Part shown: piece by piece, positions 40,450 through 49,395 of the stretch
How positions within the stretch are numbered: position 1 is the first letter of the stretch
Layout of the letters: every line of letters begins with the position of its first letter
NCBI RefSeq assembly: GCF_014837065.1
Contig: NZ_JACSPP010000006.1
Coordinates: forward strand, 1-64,000
From: Phocaeicola intestinalis
Lineage (GTDB): Bacteria > Bacteroidota > Bacteroidia > Bacteroidales > Bacteroidaceae
Direction of reading: 5' to 3'
Length of the DNA stretch: 64,000 nt
The notes under the pieces: model-generated
What the model was told of the DNA's origin: nothing
Seen by the model: the letters and a program-made list of their open reading frames with translations, nothing else
Databases searched by the model: none
Program-made: the position numbers and the translations under genes

Positions 40450-42558
40450 TTACAGCTCCTTAATGCTGATAGCCACACCGCCGCTGGGCGCGAGGCGTTG
40501 CTTCAGCACGGTCTTGCTGGAGACTTTCTTGGTAGAGATGACGTAGTCTTGCGGATTGGTGCGCCAGTCTGCCTTTTTGCCGTCGGCATAAATGGTGGCT
40601 TCGTATTTCTTGCCTTCGGGCAGGAAGCTGAGGTCGATGACGGCTTCGCGCGCATTCTCGTCAGTGATGCTGCCGATGTACCATTCGTTCTTGCCTTTCG
40701 CCTTGCGGGCTATGGTTACATAGTCTCCCGGCTTAGCTTCCAGAATATACGTATTGTCCCAGTCTACCGCCACGTCTTTGATGAACTGGAAGGCATCAAG
40801 GTGCTTCTCGTAGCTTTGGTACAGGTCGGCTGCCATCTGGAGCGGGCTGTACATCGTGACGTAGAGGGCAAGTTGTTTTACCAACGTGGTGCTCAGCTTC
40901 GCCTGGTTCGAGCCGTATTGCGAGAGGTCTCCCTCGAAGATACCCGGCGTATAGTCCATCGGACCGCCCATCAGGCGGGTAAACGGCAGGATGGTGGTAT
41001 GGTCGGGGCGGTTTCCTTTGAAGGATTCAAACTCGGTGCCACGTGCCGACTCTTGCGCAATCCAGTTGGGATATGTACGGCATAAACCTGTCGGGCGGAC
41101 GGCTTCGTGCGAGTTGACCATAATCTTATATTGTGCAGCCGTTTTCGCCACGCGGAGATAATGGTTCACCATCCATTGTCCGTCGTGATGTTCGCTGCGC
41201 GGGATGATGCCACCTACGTAGCCCGTCTTTACGGCATCATATCCATATTTGTTCATAAAGCGGAACGCATCGTGCATCTGGCGTTCGTAATCGGCTACCG
41301 ATGAGGTGGTTTCGTGGTGCATGATGATTTTCACGCCTTTCTCCTGGGCATAGCGTTGCAGTTCGGCTACATCGAAATCGGGGTAGGGCTTGTCGAAATC
41401 GTAAATGAATTCCTTGCTGTAGGCATAGTTGTCTTCCCAGCCTTCGTTCCAGCCTTCCACCAGCACGGCGTCAAACCCGTGCTTCGAGGCGAAGTCGATG
41501 TATTCTTTTACGTGTGCCGTGTTGGCTCCGTGGTGTCCGTTCGGTTTCAGTTTCGTATAATCGGTCTTGCCGATAACGATGTCCTGCGTGTCGGTATATG
41601 CCCATGTGGAGCCTTGTCCCGTAAAGTATTCCCACCATACGCCGACATACTTCGTAGGATGAATCCACGAGGTATCCGCCAGCTTGCAAGGTTCGTTCAG
41701 GTTCAAGATGAGGCTGGAAGCCAAGATGTCGCAGGCATCGTCGCTTACTACGATGGTACGCCACGGCGTAACGCTTCCGGTCTGCACGTAGGCTTTCGTG
41801 CCGTTGCGGTCGGGAGTGAGGTGCGTGCTGAGTACGAAGCCTTTGTCGTCCAGATTCAGCTGCATGGCAGGATAGTTCACCAGTGCGGCTTCGTGGATAT
41901 TGATGTATAAGCCGTCGTCCGATTTCAGCATCAACGGCGATTGTACGGCAAGGTTCGGGGTAGCCGAACGGATGGCGAGTGGTTCCTGGCGCACGCTGTC
42001 AATCAGGCTTGCCACTTCCGAGAGTTTCGAAGTCGTAGTGGGATATTCGTTCGTATCATAGTCACCCGGAAGCCAGAACGCCTTATGGTCGCCGGTCAGG
42101 CGGAATTCGGTTTCTTCTTCGTTCACCGTAAAGTGGCGCAGTTCTTTCTGCACCGGGAACTCATAGCGGAATCCCAGCCCGTCATTGAACAGACGGAAAC
42201 GGAGGTTCAGCAGCCAGCCCGTTCCATTTTGCTTCATGGCGATGAACAATTCGTTATGGTGGTCGTGGATTTCACTGTATTGCCCCCATACGGGCTTCCA
42301 GGTAGTGTTGCTTTCCGAAGTTTGTGTGTCGGTCACCGTAAAGTTGCGGTCGAACTGATAGTCGGGACGCACGCTGAATCCCAACTTGCTCTCCTTGATG
42401 ACGTCTTTTCCTTTGTATTGCAAGGAATAGACCGGTGTGCCTTCAGCCGAAAGACGGAACTGCAGGGTCAGGTTTCCGTCCGGCGATTTCAGAGTCTGTG
42501 CAAACATTGTTCCTGCCCAGACAAGCAGAAACAGGCAAATCATGCTTAGTCGTTTCAT
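40450..42558 (-). CDS. Glycoside hydrolase family 97 enzyme (alpha-glucosidase-like)
   Basis: A 702-residue periplasmic enzyme with a signal peptide (ICLFLLVWAGTMFA), an N-terminal GH97 beta-sandwich, a TIM-barrel catalytic domain and a C-terminal beta domain. LVEGWNEGWED near residue 368, VKTGYVGG near 443, HEAVRPTG near 484 and RGTEFESF near 507 are visible. The glutamates in the first, third and fourth are those used by the inverting SusB-type alpha-glucosidases, whereas the galactosidase branch uses an aspartate nucleophile; the inverting type is therefore favoured. It is monocistronic here, without a neighbouring SusC/SusD pair. Confidence 0.9.
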   Translation of the reverse strand: MKRLSMICLFLLVWAGTMFAQTLKSPDGNLTLQFRLSAEGTPVYSLQYKGKDVIKESKLGFSVRPDYQFDRNFTVTDTQTSESNTTWKPVWGQYSEIHDHHNELFIAMKQNGTGWLLNLRFRLFNDGLGFRYEFPVQKELRHFTVNEEETEFRLTGDHKAFWLPGDYDTNEYPTTTSKLSEVASLIDSVRQEPLAIRSATPNLAVQSPLMLKSDDGLYINIHEAALVNYPAMQLNLDDKGFVLSTHLTPDRNGTKAYVQTGSVTPWRTIVVSDDACDILASSLILNLNEPCKLADTSWIHPTKYVGVWWEYFTGQGSTWAYTDTQDIVIGKTDYTKLKPNGHHGANTAHVKEYIDFASKHGFDAVLVEGWNEGWEDNYAYSKEFIYDFDKPYPDFDVAELQRYAQEKGVKIIMHHETTSSVADYERQMHDAFRFMNKYGYDAVKTGYVGGIIPRSEHHDGQWMVNHYLRVAKTAAQYKIMVNSHEAVRPTGLCRTYPNWIAQESARGTEFESFKGNRPDHTTILPFTRLMGGPMDYTPGIFEGDLSQYGSNQAKLSTTLVKQLALYVTMYSPLQMAADLYQSYEKHLDAFQFIKDVAVDWDNTYILEAKPGDYVTIARKAKGKNEWYIGSITDENAREAVIDLSFLPEGKKYEATIYADGKKADWRTNPQDYVISTKKVSSKTVLKQRLAPSGGVAISIKEL

Positions 42559-42611
42559 AAAATGGTATGTTTTTAGGTAAAGGTTACTCCTTATATATTA
42601 TATATGCTGTT

Positions 42612-42646
42612 TCGCCACAGCGGACATCGTGCCCTCCGTGGCGAAA
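42612..42646. repeat. Hairpin-forming inverted repeat TTTCGCCAC/GTGGCGAAA
   Basis: A 9-bp stem with a 17-base loop in the 339-base gap between the GH97 gene and DUF3836. No T-run follows. It resembles the dispersed intergenic palindromes. Confidence 0.5.
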
Positions 42647-42758
42647 TGTCTTTATATAAAAAACAACTGAAAACCTTAATACACTTAGGCGCGAAAGAAG
42701 AAAAACCAATCCCTTTTATCCTTCTCACAAGCCTTTATAACCGCATTTCATTAAAAAA

Positions 42759-42839
42759 TTATCGTTTTTCGATAAATTTTTCTCGAAAATCTTTGGTAGT
42801 ATAAAAATAATACGTACATTTGCATATCGATAAACGATA
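42759..42839 (+). promoter_or_regulatory. Consensus promoter flanked by two TATCG-N5-CGATA operators
   Basis: The promoter is TTTG (42792-42795), 19 bases, TACATTTG (42815-42822). The palindrome TATCG-TTTTT-CGATA lies just upstream (42760-42774) and TATCG-ATAAA-CGATA just downstream (42825-42839), with a further TTATCG at 42845-42850. Their centres are 65 bases apart. A dimeric regulator bound at both could loop out or cover the promoter. It drives the 42898-47264 operon; the XRE-like protein at its end is a candidate ligand. Confidence 0.7.
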
Positions 42840-42897
42840 AATAATTATCGAATAGAGAACAAAACAAGATTAATAAAAACATTAAAGACATACGATT

Positions 42898-43314
42898 ATG
42901 AAAAAGACATTTGTTACCAAAGCTATCGCCGCTATCTTCGCAACCGCTATGATGAGTTTTACAACCGCTACCGAAGCCGGTGCACAGAACACCTTTGTTT
43001 ACGGACAAGACGGAAACACAATGACCGTTTCTACGCTGAATGCCGATGGCATCTCGATTACGCCGAAGCTGAAATACGAATACCAATACGATGCCAACGG
43101 AAACCTGGCGGAAAAGAAGGCTTACCGCTGGAATGCCGATAACCGTTCGTGGCAACCGGCTTATCTGCTGAACTATCTTCCGGGCGAGGGCATCTACCTG
43201 ATTGACTATGCCGAATACGACAAGGCTTCGGGCGCGTTTACGCAAAACATCCAGACCAGCATCTATTACCAGCAAGCCGAAAACGGTATGTTGTTGACCG
43301 ACATTCAGAGATAA
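42898..43314 (+). CDS. DUF3836-family secreted protein
   Basis: A 138-residue exported protein: signal peptide ending near residue 29 (TTATEAGA-Q), then a beta-rich domain with repeated YDANGNLAEKKAYRWNADNRSW-type units, as in the DUF3836 proteins of Bacteroides. The function is unknown. It is the first gene after the operator-flanked promoter and 44 bases before the CPBP protease. Confidence 0.85.
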   Translation: MKKTFVTKAIAAIFATAMMSFTTATEAGAQNTFVYGQDGNTMTVSTLNADGISITPKLKYEYQYDANGNLAEKKAYRWNADNRSWQPAYLLNYLPGEGIYLIDYAEYDKASGAFTQNIQTSIYYQQAENGMLLTDIQR

Positions 43315-43358
43315 TCCACTTGATTCATTCACCTATCAATATATAAGGAGATACAACT

Positions 43359-44201
43359 ATGGGACGCGTTATTAAACTGGTTATTTATTATTTCTTATAC
43401 AACTTGGTTTTTATGGGCGTTGTGTTCGGGGTCTATGGATTTGTTAATCATACTTCCGATATGCCGCAAAGTGGTCCTGTTTACTTTAACCTCTCGATGT
43501 GGGTGCAGCTGTTTGCTACATTAGCTTTAGGTATTCATCTGTTGGCTTGGAAGTATGTGACCCGCAAAGATTTAAGTTTTGATTTCCCGAACACGGCTAA
43601 GGTGCTGCTTGCCTCCGTTGTACTTAGTGTAGGCATGGGACTTTGGACAAATTATTTGACCGAGCTGACCGAATTGCCCAATGTCATGGAAGACCTATTC
43701 AATAAAATGATGTACAACCCGTTGGGCGTTATCTCCATCGTCGTAATGGCTCCCATTGTGGAAGAACTTTTGTTCCGCGGAGGAATGCAAGGCCACTTGT
43801 TACGCAAATGGAAGAATCCCGCCTGGGCGATTCTGGTGTCTGCCCTTATCTTCGGTATCGTACATGGCAATCCCGTGCAAATGTTTTTCGCTTCCATCCT
43901 GGGATTGGTACTGGGCTGGGTATATTACCGCACCGGAAGCCTGTTGCCCTGTATACTGATGCACTTTATCAATAACGGTACCTCAGTATTGCTCTTCCAC
44001 CTGTCGGGAGGGAAAGACGAGACCATGACCGAAGCCTTGGGCACCGCCGGAGCCATTTGCCTTGCCCTCGTGGGTGTAGTCTTGACCGTATGGAGCATCT
44101 GGTACATCAAGACCCGCCTGATTCCGAATCAGATAGCATGGAAAGAAACGCCCGCTCCGGCAGAAGAAGTGATTGCATCAGAGAATAAAGAACAAGCCTA
44201 A
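43359..44201 (+). CDS. CPBP-family intramembrane protease
   Basis: A 280-residue polytopic membrane protein with the three CPBP motifs: EELLFRGGMQG (motif 1, Glu-Glu and Arg, near residue 130), FGIVHGNPVQMF (motif 2, His, near 164) and HFINNGTSVL (motif 3, His and Asn, near 201). These residues form the active site of Rce1-type glutamate proteases. Some members process small peptides or act in bacteriocin immunity. It is the second gene of the operon, 12 bases before the first DUF2975 gene. Confidence 0.9.
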   Translation: MGRVIKLVIYYFLYNLVFMGVVFGVYGFVNHTSDMPQSGPVYFNLSMWVQLFATLALGIHLLAWKYVTRKDLSFDFPNTAKVLLASVVLSVGMGLWTNYLTELTELPNVMEDLFNKMMYNPLGVISIVVMAPIVEELLFRGGMQGHLLRKWKNPAWAILVSALIFGIVHGNPVQMFFASILGLVLGWVYYRTGSLLPCILMHFINNGTSVLLFHLSGGKDETMTEALGTAGAICLALVGVVLTVWSIWYIKTRLIPNQIAWKETPAPAEEVIASENKEQA

Positions 44202-44213
44202 TTCATCACGCTT

Positions 44214-44828
44214 ATGAAAACCGTACGCATTTTAGGAATTATCGTGATATTGGCGCTGATAGGAGGTGCTCTTAAAGATGCCATTCCCGGATTTATAGAC
44301 GGGTGGAATGATGCCGAAACCGATTCCCAACTGGTCTTGCCTGCCGACTTTAATTCGGTGTCTTTATCGGTAGAAGGATATAAAGACGGGGTTCCCGATA
44401 GCCTGTTCAACCGGGCTATGCAAGCCAATGTGCCCTGCGAAGTGAATGGGGTGAACACCTACGTGAAGCATAATTCATGGGTACATGCCATGGGATTTGT
44501 GATTCTACCTGTTATATTGCTCGTCTTTTATGGAGTTTATTGTCTGATACGCTTGTTGATATCGGTGAGCCGGGGAGAAATATTGATTCGGAAGAACATA
44601 CGCCGCCTGCGTTTCTTCATTTATCCGATAATGGCATTCTCTGCCTTGTACGAACTTCAGAACTATATCCTTTATCGGATTGCCACCAGCGAGCTGGTAT
44701 CTTCCGGGTATGTGTTCGATGATTTCCACTTGAAATATTCGTGGACTTTCATGTTGGTGATAGCCCTCTTGACCGAGATTTTCGCCCAAGCGGTACGCAT
44801 CAAAGAAGAGAACGATTTAACCATATAA
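44214..44828 (+). CDS. DUF2975 membrane protein, copy 1
   Basis: A 204-residue protein with four predicted membrane helices (N-terminal one at 5-22; others near 87-110, 134-158 and 174-195) and an external loop between the first and second. It ends with RIKEENDLTI, a C-terminal motif shared by all four copies in this operon. DUF2975 proteins are often encoded with a small XRE regulator, as here. The molecular function is unknown. Confidence 0.85.
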   Translation: MKTVRILGIIVILALIGGALKDAIPGFIDGWNDAETDSQLVLPADFNSVSLSVEGYKDGVPDSLFNRAMQANVPCEVNGVNTYVKHNSWVHAMGFVILPVILLVFYGVYCLIRLLISVSRGEILIRKNIRRLRFFIYPIMAFSALYELQNYILYRIATSELVSSGYVFDDFHLKYSWTFMLVIALLTEIFAQAVRIKEENDLTI

Positions 44829-44887
44829 ATAAACACTTCCGTTCGGCCTGTTTGCTTGCCTTGAAAAGTAATATATACTTCATCGCC

Positions 44888-44956
44888 AGTTTCAGTACTA
44901 CTGAAACTTCCATAGAAGATATATTCAATGGCAAACGCAGATATATTCGTTTGCGG
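44888..44956. promoter_or_regulatory. Two palindromes in the gap between DUF2975 copies 1 and 2
   Basis: AGTTTCAGTA-C-TACTGAAACT (44888-44908) and GCAAACG...CGTTTGC (44933-44956) lie in the only long gap of the operon (182 bases). The first could fold into a stable hairpin. They may attenuate or process the transcript, or bind a regulator. Confidence 0.45.
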
Positions 44957-45010
44957 AGGCATGTAAATAGGCTATAACGGGAATTTGAACAGCATTAAAT
45001 AGTATATCTT

Positions 45011-45655
45011 ATGAAATACATCAGCCTTTTAGGAATCATCACCATTATCGCCCTTTGCGCAGAGTTCGTTTTACAGATGTCTGGCGGAGATGCAATAGAA
45101 AGCTTTAATGCCGGACGTGAAACCGGAGCACAACAAGCGGAAAGTGGTGCAAGTTATGTCCATTCTTTCCTTCTTCCCGTAAAAGCCAAAGTCATTCCCG
45201 AAGGAATGGAGGGTGAAGCCACCTTGCAACTTGCGGATGGGACAAAGACCGTGCCCTATAGTATTGCCGAAGTAAAATGTGAAGTGCGCCCCAGCTGGTT
45301 CATTGCGATAGCTCTTACCTTCGGCTCTTTCTTTGTTGCCCTTATCGGCATCTATTCCATTTATTGCCTGATCCGCTTGCTGGTACGTGTGGCGAAACGT
45401 GATATTTTTTCCCGTCGTAACGTATACTGGATACGCTGGTTCGCCTACGTCAATGCCGGAGTTTACCTGGGATTGATGCTCTTCGAATGGTTGTTGGAGC
45501 GCGATGTGGTAAGCCAGCTCCGTATTCCGGGCTATCAGGTCATCGGCATCGAACATACCGTTTACGATTTCAGTTCCTTCTTTGTCATCGTCTTACTGGC
45601 AGAGGTCTATGCCGTAGCGGTAAAGATTAAGGAAGAACAGGATTTAACCATTTAA
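45011..45655 (+). CDS. DUF2975 membrane protein, copy 2
   Basis: A 214-residue paralog of the preceding gene: N-terminal helix, a longer extracytoplasmic segment (about residues 30-90), three further helices (SIYCLIRLLVRVAKRDIFSRRN around the second) and the end KIKEEQDLTI. The segment IYxxYCLIRLL is shared with copy 1. The order after a 182-base gap suggests either its own start signal or a processed polycistronic RNA. Confidence 0.85.
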   Translation: MKYISLLGIITIIALCAEFVLQMSGGDAIESFNAGRETGAQQAESGASYVHSFLLPVKAKVIPEGMEGEATLQLADGTKTVPYSIAEVKCEVRPSWFIAIALTFGSFFVALIGIYSIYCLIRLLVRVAKRDIFSRRNVYWIRWFAYVNAGVYLGLMLFEWLLERDVVSQLRIPGYQVIGIEHTVYDFSSFFVIVLLAEVYAVAVKIKEEQDLTI

Positions 45656-45681
45656 TTACACATTGCAAATTATTACGCCTT

Positions 45682-46332
45682 ATGAAAAAAAGACTAAACC
45701 TCATCTGCTTGGGAATTGTGCTCGCCGTTCTTGTCTCCATGTCCTTCTTGTTCAGCACATTCTATTATGGTTTCAAAGCAGGGATTGACGCTTACGAACA
45801 AGGAGCGGCGGGAGTGGAAAAGCTTGACGTGACTTACAAAATGATTGGCACGATGCCGACCGATGTCATCACCAACGAAACCGCTACGGCTATCAATGAG
45901 AAAGACGGTTCCACCGTGTCTATTCTTCCTTTTATCAGCATGATAGGAGTTCCGAACGAGAAAGTGGATGCTACCGATTCCATATTCCTTTCATTGCTGG
46001 ACTGGATGGTAATGATATGTTGCATTTATGCCATTGTCCAATTTGTCAAAATGATTCGGAACATCCACCGCAACATCATTTTCGATTGGGCGAATGTGAA
46101 ACGCCTGCGCCGGCTGGGCCTCTCGCTTATCCTCTGCTTCTGTTGCTCGTTGGTGACGTTCGCCATCAACAATCATTTAGTCTCTCAAGTGATAAGTTTG
46201 AAGGATTGTGACTTTTCCATTGCTTTCCAGTTTTCAGACCCGACATTGCTCATCGGCTTCACCTCCCTGCTGTTCGCCGAGATTTTTGCAATCGGGTTAA
46301 GGCTGAAAGAAGAGAATGATTTAACCATCTAA
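45682..46332 (+). CDS. DUF2975 membrane protein, copy 3
   Basis: A 216-residue paralog with the same four-helix plan, extracytoplasmic loop (about residues 28-85) and end RLKEENDLTI. It starts 26 bases after copy 2. Sequence between the conserved parts has diverged well beyond recent duplication, so the copies are old. Confidence 0.85.
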   Translation: MKKRLNLICLGIVLAVLVSMSFLFSTFYYGFKAGIDAYEQGAAGVEKLDVTYKMIGTMPTDVITNETATAINEKDGSTVSILPFISMIGVPNEKVDATDSIFLSLLDWMVMICCIYAIVQFVKMIRNIHRNIIFDWANVKRLRRLGLSLILCFCCSLVTFAINNHLVSQVISLKDCDFSIAFQFSDPTLLIGFTSLLFAEIFAIGLRLKEENDLTI

Positions 46333-46346
46333 AAAACGGACCGCTT

Positions 46347-46799
46347 ATGAAAACAAAACCCGATAAACAATTGGTGCAATATTGCGAAGCGCTGATGGTG
46401 CTTTCTGTATTTAGCGCAACATGCTTTGGCGTATCGAACATTTTCCCAATCTGCTACGAGTTGGGCAAAGACGCAAGTGAAACATTCATCTGGTTTGCCT
46501 TGGTGCAAGGCATAAAGGCATACGCGATGTTCTTCATCGCCGTTCTGACCTACTTTCTGGCACGCAACGTGCGGAACGGATTGGTCTTTACTTCAGCCAA
46601 CCAACGCATTCTGCTTGCCATTGGCGGCTCGACCGTTATTTCCGGCGCGCTTATCAATGCTATTATCAACTGTTCTCCCCTTGAGATGCCGACCGATACC
46701 AGCCTGTTGCTCATCATCATCGGATTGTTCATCGTCCTTGTCTCGCTGATGTTCAAGATAGGCATCCGCATGCAAGAGGAACAAGACCTTACCGTTTAA
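46347..46799 (+). CDS. DUF2975 membrane protein, copy 4 (short form)
   Basis: A 150-residue, four-helix version lacking the large extracytoplasmic loop of copies 1-3, with the end RMQEEQDLTV. This loop-less form is closer to the usual DUF2975 size. It starts 14 bases after copy 3. Confidence 0.85.
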   Translation: MKTKPDKQLVQYCEALMVLSVFSATCFGVSNIFPICYELGKDASETFIWFALVQGIKAYAMFFIAVLTYFLARNVRNGLVFTSANQRILLAIGGSTVISGALINAIINCSPLEMPTDTSLLLIIIGLFIVLVSLMFKIGIRMQEEQDLTV

Positions 46800-46806
46800 A
46801 CTCATT

Positions 46807-47046
46807 ATGCTTATGAAACCGAAAAGCAACTATACCCGAGTAATGGCAGGATTTTACATCTTCCTGTGCCTTATCGCCTCGATGATTGTAGGCGAACTCA
46901 TCTATTTTTTAGTGATAGTCCCATTGGTGCCCAAGCAGACTTGGCTTCCGCTCATGAATGTGGCTTGGGTTTATCTTGTGGTTGCTATCTATTACAAACT
47001 GACCCGCCGTTATACCAAATGGTGGAAGAAACTGGAAAATAAATAA
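46807..47046 (+). CDS. Small two-helix membrane protein
   Basis: 79 residues from the ATG at 46807 (or 77 from 46813), with two predicted membrane helices (about 13-35 and 48-65) and a basic tail (RRYTKWWKKLENK). It is not recognised. Tightly packed between DUF2975 copy 4 (7 bases) and the regulator (2 bases), so it is part of the same module. Confidence 0.75.
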   Translation: MLMKPKSNYTRVMAGFYIFLCLIASMIVGELIYFLVIVPLVPKQTWLPLMNVAWVYLVVAIYYKLTRRYTKWWKKLENK

Positions 47047-47048
47047 TA

Positions 47049-47264
47049 ATGCCTATGCCGATAATAGTAAATCTTGATGTGATGATGGCGAAACGGAAGA
47101 TTTCGCTGGGAGAGCTTGCCGAACGGATTGACCTGACACCGGCAAACCTTTCTATCCTGAAGACAGGAAAAGCCAAAGCGGTGCGCTTCTCTACGCTGGA
47201 AGCCATCTGCAAGGAACTGAATTGCCAGCCCGGCGACATACTGGAATACCAATCGGAAGAATAA
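47049..47264 (+). CDS. Cro/CI-type regulator of the DUF2975 operon
   Basis: About 70 residues from the ATG at 47049 or 47055. The helix-turn-helix core (ISLGELAERIDLTPANLSILKTGKAK) and the end FSTLEAICKELNCQPGDILEY match the YozG-type XRE proteins commonly encoded with DUF2975. As the last gene of the operon it may regulate it through the TATCG-N5-CGATA sites at 42760-42839; this link is inferred. Confidence 0.88.
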   Translation: MPMPIIVNLDVMMAKRKISLGELAERIDLTPANLSILKTGKAKAVRFSTLEAICKELNCQPGDILEYQSEE

Positions 47265-47270
47265 CCGATA

Positions 47271-47349
47271 TTCACCACAGAGGTCACAGAGTATCACGGA
47301 GGAATAAAAAATGAAAACCCTGTGTGCCTCTGTATCCCTCTGTGGTGAA
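47271..47349. repeat. Palindromic CCACAGAGG intergenic repeat
   Basis: TTCACCACAGAGGTCACAGAG faces CTCTGTATCCCTCTGTGGTG in inverse. It separates the DUF2975 operon from the DEAD-box gene. Confidence 0.7.
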
Positions 47350-47428
47350 ATAGCAACAGCAAGACACTTTCCTTCCTTTTTGTCAGCAAAAAAACGGGCA
47401 AACATACGTATATATCGTTAATTCTCTG

Positions 47429-47436
47429 TATCTTTG
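47429..47436 (+). promoter_or_regulatory. -7 box of the DEAD-box helicase gene
   Basis: TATCTTTG, a full TAnnTTTG match, 26 bases before the ATG at 47463. No TTTG at the -33 position. Confidence 0.5.
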
Positions 47437-47462
47437 CAGCCGAATTAGACAGTTATAGATAA

Positions 47463-49310
47463 ATGAAGACATTTGAAGAACTTGGCGTAGCTCCCGAAAT
47501 ACGCAAAGCGATTGAAGAAATGGGTTACGAGAACCCGATGCCCGTACAAGAAGAAGTAATCCCTTACCTGTTGGGAAACGGGAACGATGTAGTGGCTCTG
47601 GCACAGACCGGAACCGGAAAGACAGCCGCATTTGGTTTGCCGCTGATACAGAAAATTGACGTTAGCAACCGCGTGCCTCAGGCATTGATACTCTGCCCTA
47701 CACGCGAACTCTGCCTGCAGATAGCAGGTGACCTGAATGACTATTCGAAGTATATCACCGACCTGAAGATAATACCCGTTTACGGAGGTTCGTCTATCGA
47801 GAGCCAAATCAAGAGCCTGAAGAAAGGCGTACATATCATTGTTGCCACTCCGGGACGTCTTATTGACCTGATAGAACGTAAAGTGGCGAAACTGGAAACC
47901 ATCCGTGACGTAGTGATGGATGAAGCCGACGAAATGTTGAACATGGGCTTTACCGACAGCATCAACGCTATCTTGGAAAAGGTGCCCGAAGACCGCAATA
48001 CCTTGATGTTCTCGGCTACGATGAGTCCGGAAATCTCACGCATTGCCAAGACCTACCTGCGTGACGCAAAGGAAATCACCATCGGCACGAAGAACGAAGG
48101 TACGAAGAACGTGCATCACGTGGCTTACATCGTGCATGCCAAAGACAAATACCTTGCCCTGAAACGTGTGGTAGACTTCTATCCGATGATTTACGGCATT
48201 ATCTTCTGCCGTACCCGGTTGGAAACGCAGGAGATTGCCGACAAGCTGATACAAGACGGCTATAACGCCGACTCGTTGCACGGTGAACTGAGCCAGGCGC
48301 AACGTGACCTGGTGATGCAGAAGTTCCGCCAGCGTCATTTGCAATTGCTGGTTGCTACGGATGTGGCTGCCCGCGGACTGGACGTGAACGACCTGACCCA
48401 CGTCATCAACTATGGCTTGCCCGATGATGTGGAAAGCTATACCCACCGAAGCGGACGTACGGGACGTGCCGGCAAGACAGGTATCTCTATCGCCATCATG
48501 AACCTGCGCGAAAAAGGTAAGATGAAGCAGATAGAACGCATCCTGAACAAGAAGTTCAGTGTTGAGACCTTGCCTACGGGACAAGCCATCTGCGAACAGC
48601 AGCTGATTAAGCTGGTAGACGATATCGAAAAGGTAAAGGTGGACGAAGAAGAAATCGAAGCATTCTTGCCGGGCATCTACCGCAAACTGGAATGGCTGAG
48701 CAAGGAAGACCTTATCAAACGCGTTGTTTCGATGGAGTTCAACCGCTTCCTGGACTATTACAAGAATGCACCGGAAATAGACCAGCCCAGTGCCAACGAA
48801 AAAGGAAAAGACAAGAAAGAGAAGAAAAAAGGAGAACGTCCGGAGCGCAGAGAGCGTTCGCGCAAAGCCGAAAAGGGTTATACGCGCTTGTTCATCAACT
48901 TAGGCAAGACCGACGGTTTCTTTCCCAATCAGGTTATCGAACTCATCAACCGTAACCTAAAGAAAGAGCGTATCGAAGTAGGACGCATCGACCTGATGCA
49001 GAATTTCTCGTTCTTCGAAGTGATTGAGGCACAAGCACCGAAAGTGGTAAGAGCCTTGAACAAGACGACTTACAACGGACGCAAAGTCGTAGTAGAAGTG
49101 GCAGAAGAAAACGAAGGCAAAAGCGATAAGAGTGGAAAGAAACACTCCAAGGAAACAAAAAAAGTAAAAGCCGACCGTAGCGGGGAGCGGACTGCACGAG
49201 CACCGAAACAGGAAGACGACTGGCGTCAGTTTTTCCAAGAAGACGGATTCTCGGATGTAGACTTTAGCGGAATGCCTGAGTGGGTAAAAAAGAAAAAGAA
49301 ACGGAAATAA
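47463..49310 (+). CDS. DEAD-box RNA helicase with DbpA-type RNA-binding domain
   Basis: A 615-residue ATP-dependent RNA helicase: Q motif near residue 20, AQTGTGKTAAF near 51, PTRELCLQI near 80, ATPGRLIDL near 129, DEAD near 156, SATMS near 188, and HRSGRTGRAGKTG near 329. A Lys/Glu-rich linker (about 445-475) leads to a DbpA RNA-binding domain (TRLFINLGKTDGFFPNQVIE near 480) and a basic tail. It resembles DeaD/CsdA-type proteins for ribosome assembly and RNA decay. The perfect stem at 49321-49374 ends the unit. Confidence 0.93.
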   Translation: MKTFEELGVAPEIRKAIEEMGYENPMPVQEEVIPYLLGNGNDVVALAQTGTGKTAAFGLPLIQKIDVSNRVPQALILCPTRELCLQIAGDLNDYSKYITDLKIIPVYGGSSIESQIKSLKKGVHIIVATPGRLIDLIERKVAKLETIRDVVMDEADEMLNMGFTDSINAILEKVPEDRNTLMFSATMSPEISRIAKTYLRDAKEITIGTKNEGTKNVHHVAYIVHAKDKYLALKRVVDFYPMIYGIIFCRTRLETQEIADKLIQDGYNADSLHGELSQAQRDLVMQKFRQRHLQLLVATDVAARGLDVNDLTHVINYGLPDDVESYTHRSGRTGRAGKTGISIAIMNLREKGKMKQIERILNKKFSVETLPTGQAICEQQLIKLVDDIEKVKVDEEEIEAFLPGIYRKLEWLSKEDLIKRVVSMEFNRFLDYYKNAPEIDQPSANEKGKDKKEKKKGERPERRERSRKAEKGYTRLFINLGKTDGFFPNQVIELINRNLKKERIEVGRIDLMQNFSFFEVIEAQAPKVVRALNKTTYNGRKVVVEVAEENEGKSDKSGKKHSKETKKVKADRSGERTARAPKQEDDWRQFFQEDGFSDVDFSGMPEWVKKKKKRK

Positions 49311-49320
49311 CTTGATAACA

Positions 49321-49374
49321 AATCCTAACGAATAAAGGATGTGCTCAACAGTACATCCTTTATTCGTTAGGATT
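49321..49374 (+). terminator. Perfect 22-bp hairpin after the DEAD-box gene
   Basis: The arms 49321-49342 and 49353-49374 are exact inverse complements with a 10-base loop, followed by TATTTG. It probably terminates the helicase transcript and, being symmetrical, could also work from the other side. Confidence 0.75.
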
Positions 49375-49395
49375 TATTTGATTTAAGAAGTTGGA

